Of a stretch of DNA of 64,000 bases, positions 56,579-64,000 are shown piece after piece (positions within the stretch are counted from its first letter, which is position 1; each line of letters starts with the position of its first letter). Below the pieces are notes generated by a model. That model ran no database searches, was not told the origin of the DNA, and was given only the letters and a program-made list of their open reading frames with translations. The position numbers were made by a program, and so were the translations under genes. The DNA comes from Ascochyta rabiei (taxonomy: Eukaryota > Ascomycota > Dothideomycetes > Pleosporales > Didymellaceae). Location: assembly GCF_004011695.2 (NCBI RefSeq), contig NC_082407.1, forward strand, positions 1,550,001 to 1,614,000, given 5' to 3'.

Positions 56579-58651
56579 ATGTCTGCGAAGGTTATTGTTG
56601 TTGGCGCTGGCTGTAAGCAACTCCCTCAGACCGCACACATCATGTGCACAGCTAACGTCCCCGGCAGTGTCTGGCCTGAGCGCTGCTCACACCATTTACC
56701 TGGCTGGCGGCAATGTCGTCCTGCTCGACAAGAACAGTGAGTCTTTTCCGCAAGCGAACGTAGACCTCGTGTGCTGACTTGGTGTTAGACTTCATGGGAG
56801 GCAACTCCACCAAGGCCACGTCCGGTATCAACGGTGCCCTCACAAGGACACAGGTTGATCACCAGATTGGCGACAGCGTCAAGCAGTTTTACGAGGACAC
56901 ACTGAAGTCTGCACGAGACAAGGCGCGACCGGATCTGATCAAGGTCCTCACCTACAAGTCCGCTGCGGCTGTCGAGTGGCTGATGGATGTATTCAACCTC
57001 GACCTGACTCTCGTTTCACGACTTGGGTGCGTTTTACTCCAGACAGAGTCAACAAGAACATACTAACAAGAACAGTGGCCACTCCTTCCCCCGTACTCAT
57101 CGTGGCCATGATGCCAAGTTCCCTGGTATGGCCATCACATACGCTCTGATGCAGCGATTCGAGGAATTGGCTGAGGCTGAGCCCGAGCGCGTCCAGCTCG
57201 TCAAGAAGGCCAAGGTCACCAAGGTCAACACAGAGGGTAACCGCACCACGGGTGTCACTTACACATTCGGCGGCGAAGAGACAACAATCGAGGGTCCCGT
57301 CATCCTCGCAACTGGTGGCTACGCTGCCGACTTCACAGAAGACTCTCTGCTGAAGAAGTGGAGGCCAGACACATTCGACCTGTCCACCACCAACGGTGCT
57401 CACGCCACTGGTGACGGACACAAGATGCTGATGAAGATTGGTGCTCAGGGTATCGACATGGACAAGGTCCAGGTACACCCTACAGGTCTCATCGACCCCA
57501 AGGACCCTCATGCCAAGACCAAGTTCTTGGCTGCAGAGGCTCTCCGTGGTGAGGGTGGTATTCTTCTCAACAGCAAGGGCCAGCGTTTCTGCGATGACCT
57601 AGGACACCGTGACTACGTCTCTGGCAAGATGTGGGAGGAGAAGGAGAAGGGCCAGTGGCCCATTCGTCTAGTCCTCAACTCGAAGGCCTCCACGGTCCTC
57701 GACTTCCACACAAGGCATTACTCCGGCCGTGGTCTGATGAAGAAGATTTCCGGCAAAGAGCTTGCCAAGGAGATTGGCATCAGCGACGAGCAGCTTCAGG
57801 AGGAGTTCACAAGCTACAACGCCATCGCCAAGGGCGAGAAGAAGGACACATGGGGCAAGAAGTACTTCCATAACCTGCCCTTTGACATCAACGACACATT
57901 CCACGTCGCGTTGATGGAGCCCGTCCTGCACTTCACCATGGGCGGTATCGAGATCAACGACCAGGCACAGTGCTTGAACGATCAGGGCAAGCCGTTCGAC
58001 GGACTCTTCGTCTGTGGTGAGCTTGCTGGCGGTGTTCACGGTGCTAACCGTCTTGGTGGCTCGTCGTTGCTCGGTTGTGTCGTCTACGGCCGTGTTGCTG
58101 GTGACTCGGCGTCGAAGTACCTCTTCCAGCAGGCACTCAACAACGCCGGCGGGTCAGCAGTTTCCCGTCTTGGCCAGATCTCTCTGCACATCGATCCCAA
58201 CACACCAGGAAAGATCTCCGTGGAGTGGGGTAGCGGCGGCGGCAGCGGCGGCGCCCAGGCACAGGCTTCCGGTGGCGACAAGGTAGCACAACAGTCACAG
58301 CTGTCAGCAGCGCCCGTTATGAAGAGCGGCGCCGACTCGAAAGACCCGGGCAAGGTCACCAAGCCCAACGCACCAGCCAAGTTCTCCATTCCAGACAAGG
58401 AGTTCACACTCGAGGAGATTGCCAAGCACAACAAGAAGGACGACCTGTGGATCGCGGTAAAGGGCATTGTCATGGATGTCACCAACTGGACAGACGAGCA
58501 CCCTGGCGGTCCTCAGGCGCTGTTCAGCCACATGGGCAAGGACGCGTCTGAGGAGTTTGAGATGCTCCACGACGACGAGGTCATTCCCAAGTACGCGCCC
58601 GAGATTGTCATTGGCAAGGTCAAGGGCCAGGAGGTGACACTCGAGTACTAG
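56579..58651 (+). CDS. Fumarate reductase (Osm1/Frd-type flavoprotein) fused to cytochrome b5 domain
   Basis: A soluble flavin enzyme that reduces fumarate to succinate and reoxidises FADH2/NADH. Exons are 56579-56612, 56668-56736, 56789-57026 and 57076-58651 (introns of 55, 52 and 49 bp); 638 residues. The FAD-binding loop GAGLSG is at the extreme N-terminus, so no targeting sequence is present and the form is probably cytosolic. GGNSTKATSGING, HRGHDAKFPG and ATGGYAAD are FAD_binding_2 motifs. A Gly/Ser/Gln/Ala linker leads to a cytochrome b5 domain (about 555-638) with the heme-ligand motif DEHPGG. Confidence 0.92.
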
Positions 58652-59019
58652 AGGGAAAAGGACGTTGTGTGTATGTACTTCTAGCCTGTTGGAATGATAT
58701 CCTTTGCATGTTTACCTCTCTTGAACTCTGCTATAGTTGCAAGGACAGTGATCGTGACGATGACGATGGCAATGGCTATCAGCGACAATATAGGTAGAGC
58801 TGAGCGAATGCGTGTGGATGTGGAAGATGTTCGCAAACGTGGCTAGCCGTCGATCGGAATGAGCGTACAGGAGACCCTGGCCACCTTTTCCCCAGACCTC
58901 GGAGCTTCGACGGCCACGCAAGCTCACGCACGCGCACACAACGCACCCCACCGCATTGCGTCGACCCTGACGGCTGCGAAAATGCTGCGCTGGCATTGCT
59001 TCCAACCTTGACTTCGACA
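58652..59019. other. Short intergenic region
   Basis: 368 bp between same-strand genes, holding a terminator/3' UTR on the left and a promoter on the right. Nothing specific was recognised. Confidence 0.5.
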
Positions 59020-61163
59020 ATGACCGAGTACGACGACTATGGCATCCCGGTTGGCGCCTACTCGGAGCCAGACAGCTTCACCAGCCAGACGTACCGCACA
59101 GCGCGGGCCTTCTTCGTGTACAGAGTTAAGCCATTCGTGGAGAGGAGAGTAGCAAAGGGGCGATGGAAGAGGCTGGTTAGCTTGGCGAACGCGCTGGTGG
59201 TTGTCTGGTGGGCGGTGGTGTATTGGGGCGAGAGGGCCGCTTTCAACGGCGCAGTAGGGAGCTGCCATTGGGACGCATGGGAGAACTGGGTATGCTCGCA
59301 CTGCACATGTGCACATGTGCACATCACCAACACTGACCCTACGCCCAGGAACAAGGAGCCAACCCTCACAGGCTTGTCTTTGTCGCCGATCCGCAACTCG
59401 TCGATCCGCATACGTATCCTGGCCGGCCATGGCCTCTCAACCCTCTCACCATCAAGTACACCGACCAGTACATGCGCCGCGCCTACTCCCGCATACAAAC
59501 CGAGCTCTACCCCGACACCGTCTTCTTCCTTGGCGATCTGTTCGATGGCGGCCGTGAGTGGTCTACGCGCACGACCAAGTCGCCCGAGAAGCAATACCAG
59601 CAGTATGGGGACAGCTACTGGATGAATGAATACCGCCGTTTTGGCGAAATCTTCTTCGAGCACTGGGGAGACGGAGGGCTGCAGCCGCGCCCTGGGCAGC
59701 CAGGGAGGAAGTTCATAAGCAGTTTGCCTGGAAACCACGATCTGGGCTTTGCAAAAGGTGTACAGATTGGAGTGCGAGACAGGTTTCACGCATACTTTGG
59801 CGACGGCAACAGGATTGATGTGCTCGGAAACCACACCTTTGTCTCAATAGACAGCGTTTCCCTCGCTGCGTTGGGAGTGCCATCGTCTCAAGAACTGGAA
59901 GAGCTCTGGCGCCCCACAGTAGACTTCCTCGACGGAGCCAAGGAGCAGAAGAGAAGGACCGTACAGCGCGAACTCCGGGTTCAACAGGGCCTCAAGCCAT
60001 ACCCCCGCTTTGCACACCGTGAGATTGAATCACAGGACCTCGCAAAAGCCACACTCCCACACGTCAACGAAGACGTGACCGAATTTCCCACCATCCTCCT
60101 CACCCACGTCCCTCTCTACCGCTCTCCAGGCACACCCTGCGGTCCCCTCCGTGAGCACTGGCCTCCCACACCACCGCCCAAAGGCCAGACGGAACCACTC
60201 GAGCACGACGAGCGCAACGCCATATCCGTCAGTGGCGGCTACCAGTATCAGAACGTCATGAACCGCGAGATCACAACCGACATTGCCAACAAGATCGGTG
60301 ACATACGCTACGCCTTCTCCGGCGACGACCACGACTACTGCGAGCTCGTACATCGGGGATACGCATCTGGCGGCGGCGGCATCAAGGAGATCACAGTGAA
60401 GAGCATCAGCTGGGCCATGGGCGTGCGACACCCAGGGTTCGTGCTGGTCAGCATGTGGAACCCCGTCGACGCGCACGGCAAGCCTCTCAAAGGCGACATG
60501 AGCAAGACGGTGCAGACGCATCTATGTCTCCTGCCCGACCAACTCGGCATCTTCTCCCGCTACGCCGCGCTCTTCGCCCTCACTCTCCTCCTGCTGAGCG
60601 CCCGCGCCGCCCTCGTGGCATTCAACCTCCTCCCCCCCACCCCACTGACCCCCAACGACCCCATCCTCCCCACCACAAACCCAGCCGAGAATCCCCCACA
60701 GCTCCAGTATCGCTTCGATCCCGCAACCTCCTCCCACTCCTCCACCTCCTCCACTTCCTCCACCTCCAACCCCAACACGGCGCCAACTACACTGCAAGTC
60801 CGCACCGCTCAGCCCCGGCCCCGTGTCGCCTCGTCCGCTCATCGCTACGGCCTGCCCATGCCGCTCCCGCACCAGCAGAACACAAACTACGGCTACCCGC
60901 TCGTCCACCACCCGGGCTTCCTCGGCCACGACGACAACGATGAGGATGAAGATGAGGATGGAGATGGAGATGGAGATGATGGTAAGAAAGAGAGGAAAAT
61001 GAGAGGGAAGATGTGGGGTGGTGTCAGTACCAGCAAGAGTAGTAGGTCGAAGGGGAAGAAGAGGAAGGGGTTCGCGCTGTTTAGACACGAGTTGGGAGGT
61101 GGTTTGGGGAGGGTGTTGGTTTGTGGGCTGGCGTGGTATTTTTGGTTGATTTGGAGGGGGTGA
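59020..61163 (+). CDS. Cdc1/Ted1/PGAP5-type membrane metallophosphoesterase
   Basis: A family that trims ethanolamine phosphate from GPI anchors in the ER/Golgi, using manganese. Exons are 59020-59289 and 59349-61163 with a 59-bp phase-0 intron; 694 residues. A membrane segment lies near residue 65-80 (LANALVVVWWAVVYW). Metal-site motifs in order: FVADPQLVDPH, FFLGDLFDGGRE, SLPGNHDLG, ILLTHVPLYR and FSGDDHDYC. Later hydrophobic segments are at YAALFALTLLLLSARAAL and the C-terminal VLVCGLAWYFWLIW. Between them is a low-complexity region with Ser/Thr/Pro, then DEDEDEDGDGDGDD and a lysine-rich patch. Confidence 0.9.
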
Positions 61164-61196
61164 CTGAGGGGCGTGGTTATGTTGTGTGTGTATGTA

Positions 61197-61198
<2 letters not shown>

Positions 61199-61282
<84 letters not shown>
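61199..61282. repeat. (TG)42 microsatellite
   Basis: 84 bases of uninterrupted TG dinucleotide, followed by TTTGTGTG. It begins 35 bp after the stop of the Cdc1-like gene and precedes AATAAA, so it is probably transcribed as a UG repeat in that 3' UTR. Such tracts can form Z-DNA and vary in length between strains. Confidence 0.95.
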
Positions 61283-61286
<4 letters not shown>

Positions 61287-61328
61287 TGTGTAAATTAGGG
61301 CGAGGAGACTTTGTACGTGAGTGAATGC

Positions 61329-61334
61329 AATAAA
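61329..61334 (+). terminator. Possible poly(A) signal of the Cdc1-like gene
   Basis: AATAAA lies 166 bp after the stop codon and is followed by T/C-rich DNA. Fungal signals are loose, so this is suggestive only. Confidence 0.4.
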
Positions 61335-61520
61335 GTTCATCTCATTTCGTGCACCACATCATTCCTTCAGACTTTCTTCTTCCTCATCTCTTCCTTCACA
61401 AGTGATATCTGATATCTGATGGCATCCACCAAATCCCTTCCTTTCAACACCATGCGTACTATACACAGTCCTCCCTTCTTCCCTCCCCTCACCGAACCAG
61501 GAGGATTTAGTCAGGTTCAT

Positions 61521-64000
61521 CTACAAGGCCAGCTTCTCAATCCACCGCGTCGCCTCCTCGACGCCCTGGTCGACCTTGTCCGCGTTGGTGCCCTGGCCGA
61601 CTGCCGTCGGAGCGCCAGGCTTGCCGCCGGCTTTGCCGCCAATGATGGGCGTGACGGCGGCTGCCCACTTTGGTCCGTCGGCGCCTTTGGCTTTGAAGGG
61701 CTGTGTGTGTATGGTTAGCTAGTTGTTTCTTTATTGTAGTTGGATCGACGAGGTGAAGAGGACATTAAAATGGAAACGAGGATAGGAGGAACATACCTCG
61801 GACACGTAGCAGCCGTGCACGACCTTGCCCTCATCGGGGCTCGCGGCGAAGAGGTACAGGCTGCGGTCTTTGAGGGCGCTCTTGGGCCCGCTGATGGTCT
61901 TGACGACGTCGCTGATGGTTTTGCTGACGGTGCTTGTGTAGTCGACTTTCTGCACGAGGAACGTCTTGCTCGCGTCGTCAAAGTACGCAGTCACCTGGTC
62001 GAGCACCTTCTTCTGCTCGGCCTTGGCGGCGGCTTTTTGCTCGTCGAGAATCGACTTGCTGATCTTGTTCATGCGCTCGCGGAAGCGGCTCTTGGTCAGC
62101 GCCGAGATGGTGAGGTTGTTGAGGTCGACCTGGGTGCGCTTGGCGTCGTTTTCCTTTTGCGCGCCGAACTTCAGCTTCTCGAGCGCGTCGAGGCGCTCCG
62201 AGAATTCGTTGGCGATGCGCTGCACGTCGTAGGCTTCCTGGCCCGTCACGGCGATGACGCGGCGAATGCCCTTTGCGATGCCGGACTCCTCGAGGATGAC
62301 GAGCTCCTTGATCTCGCCCGTCTTGAGGACGTGTGTGCCACCGCAGAACTCGATCGACAGCTTTGCCCACTCTTCTTTCTGCGGGTCTGCGATCAAGTCT
62401 TCGACGGGCACGCCAACGGAGACGACGCGCACAGGGTCGGGGTAGGTCTCGCCAAAGACGGCGCGCAGACCGTTGATACCGCGGGCGGTTGCAAGGGGCA
62501 CTTCTTTAGCGTAGACTTGCGAGTCCTGGCGGATGTAGTCGGAGGAGATCTTCTCCACCTTCTCGAGCTCGGCGTCGGAGAGGCCGGCCTTGTGGGAGAA
62601 GTCGAAGCGCAGCTTCTCGGGTGCAACGAGCGACCCCTTCTGGTCGACCTCGTTGCCTAGGACCTCGCGGAGGGCGTAGTTGAGGACGTGAGTTCCGGTG
62701 TGGTTGTTGCGGATCGGGTTTCTCCGCAGTTCGTCGAACTCGGCGATGACTTCACTGCCGACGCTCAGCTCGCCTTCGCCGAGGTAGCCGGTGTGCAGGA
62801 CGTAGCCGGCGTACACCTGGACATCGTCCACTGTGAAGTCGGCCTCGCCGTCGACGACAAGCTTTCCGTAGTCGGCCTCTTGACCACCCTGTTCCGCGTA
62901 GAAGTTGGTCTTGTCAAGCAGAATGCCGAAACGCTCTCCCCGAGGGACATCCTTTGTGCTCTTCAGGAATTGCTTGTTGTGGTAGATGGCCTTGATGGTG
63001 GATGTGATGTTCTCGCGGCCGTACTTGGCATTGTCGTCGGTCTTGGGGACTTCGGGCATGTTCTCTAGGGCGCCCAGGTCGTGCACGTCGAGCTTGACGA
63101 CTACCCCGGCAGCCTTCTTGTCGCCCTTGCTGGCCTCGCGTGCCTTTTCTTGCGCCTCCTCGACCTCCTTGTCGTCGATGTTGAGTCCGCGCTCCTCGGC
63201 CATGAGTTTTGTGAGGTCGACGGGGAAGCCGTAGGTGTCGTACAACCGCCAGACGTCGTCTCCAGGCAGATGGTTGGAGCCCTTTGCCTTTGCCTTTTGT
63301 GCGTACTTTTCGAAAATGACCTCTCCGCGGTCCAGCGACTTGGCAAAGGCCTTTTCTTCCTCGTCGAGAATCTCGATGATGTCCTGCTGCTTCTTCTTGA
63401 TCTCCGGGAACATGTCGCCCATCTGCTCGACCAAGGTGGGGACAATCTTGGAGAAGAAGTCGCCAATGTCCGTCTCGAAGTACTTGCGGGCGTAGCGGGC
63501 GCCTCGCCGCAGGACGCGTCGCACGACGTAGCCACGGCCGACGTTGTTGGGGACGCCGCCGTCGGCAATAGCAAAGGACATCATGCGGACGTGGTCAGCG
63601 ACGACTCGGTAGGCGGTGTCGATGCCGTCTGGATCCTCCTTGCCAAACTTGGCATTGTAAGGCCGCGCGCCTGTGACTTGTTGGATCTTGTCGAACAAGG
63701 GTGTGAAGACGTCGGTGTCGTAGTTTGACATTTTCTTCTGCAGCAGGCAGACCAAGCGCTCGAAGCCCATGCCGGTGTCGATGTGCTTGTTGGGCAGGGG
63801 CCGCAGCGAGCGGTCAGACTCGCGGTTGTACTGCATGAAGACGTTGTTCCAGATCTCAATGACCTCGGGGTCGTCGGCGTTGACGAGCGAGGCGGCGTTT
63901 CTGTACTCGCCGTTGACGGGCTCGCGCAGGTCGTAGTGGACCTCGGAGCAGGGACCACAGGGGCCCTGGTCGCCCATTTCCCAGAAGTTGTCCTTCATGT
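61521..64000 (-). CDS. ALA1: Alanyl-tRNA synthetase, N-terminus outside window
   Basis: Charges tRNA-Ala and edits mischarged Ser/Gly. Visible exons are 64000-61797 and 61700-61521, joined in phase 0 across a 96-bp intron (GTATGT..CACACAG). The product is cut at the right edge inside the aminoacylation domain, just at [18 protein letters not shown]. The editing domain carries HTGTH and CGGTH, the four zinc ligands. The C-Ala end has [19 protein letters not shown] and finishes EKLAL. One gene often serves cytosol and mitochondria in fungi, but the start is not visible here. Confidence 0.95.

Larger units (their letters stand above)
61164..61520. other. Intergenic stretch between converging Cdc1-like and ALA1 genes
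   Basis: 357 bp between two stops. It contains a long TG microsatellite and an AATAAA, listed separately, and C/T-rich DNA toward ALA1. Confidence 0.6.

Noticed and set aside
59058..59834. 258-codon minus-strand frame across the first exon of the Cdc1-like gene
   Set aside because: It is antisense to conserved metallophosphoesterase sequence and has no independent family resemblance.
60522..61340. Long minus-strand frame opposite the Cdc1-like gene with a Thr-His repeat
   Set aside because: The repeat is just the antisense of the TG microsatellite, and the rest mirrors the low-complexity coding region of the real gene.
61740..62660. 306-codon plus-strand frame opposite ALA1
   Set aside because: Antisense of a conserved synthetase with strong codon bias; such mirror frames are expected.
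63081..63728. 215-codon plus-strand frame opposite ALA1
   Set aside because: Same reason: a mirror of the conserved aminoacylation and linker domains.
1..64000. CRISPR arrays, bacterial operons, riboswitches or tRNA genes
   Set aside because: Repeat-spacer patterns are absent, the genome is eukaryotic, and I found no convincing tRNA box A/box B pair by eye. A tRNA scan would be decisive for the last point.

Overview
This window reads as nuclear DNA of a filamentous ascomycete. Nearly every gene is fungal, most are split by short introns (about 46-60 bp, GT..AG, with CTAAC/CTGAC-like branch sites), genes lie densely on both strands, and the best family matches are fungal (UncA/Unc104 kinesin, Trm5, Orc3, Bna1, Ctp1, Tpc1, DUF3712, NCS1 permease). 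A Dothideomycete, probably Pleosporales, is my guess from repertoire and style; the sequence alone does not prove it. I rebuilt exon joins by hand from splice sites, reading-frame phase and family conservation.

Layout. 1-9.2 kb: 5' part of a kinesin-3 gene, divergent from the tRNA m1G37 methyltransferase TRM5, which converges on a MutL-family gene (MLH2/PMS1-like). 9.2-18.7 kb: an Ada-type methyl-sensor/AraC protein divergent from the MutL gene, a phenolic acid decarboxylase, an unknown two-exon protein, an NTF2-like protein, an APH/ACAD10-11-like kinase and a small membrane protein. 20-30.7 kb: a TDT/Mae1-type transporter, then a divergent pair formed by an NCS1 permease and a large hydantoinase/oxoprolinase-DUF917 protein, sharing a 485-bp promoter with five GATA-type sites, then the citrate carrier CTP1. 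31.6-40.5 kb: a short-chain dehydrogenase followed by an accessory stretch with an intact PD-(D/E)XK-like protein and three damaged genes (an AAA-ATPase remnant, a CorA-like membrane protein and a large membrane protein) whose nonsense codons can each be explained by a C-to-T or G-to-A change. 41.3-64 kb: a dense housekeeping block with a gamma-butyrobetaine dioxygenase-like enzyme, TPC1, a DsbA-like protein, an ANCHR-like zinc-finger protein, a DUF3712 membrane protein, a GPATCH11-like protein, ORC3, BNA1, a Ctr copper transporter, a fumarate reductase-cytochrome b5 fusion, a Cdc1/Ted1-type metallophosphoesterase with a (TG)42 microsatellite behind it, and the 3' part of ALA1.

How genes work together. 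The clearest functional unit is the permease-hydantoinase pair, which looks like a nitrogen-regulated module for uptake and opening of a cyclic amide such as a hydantoin or oxoproline-like compound. A second possible unit is the divergent MutL/Ada pair, two DNA-damage genes on one promoter region. The accessory stretch at 33-40 kb looks like a decaying region between conserved genes. The most unusual single-gene observation is a BNA1 whose only in-frame start gives it a presequence-like N-terminus.
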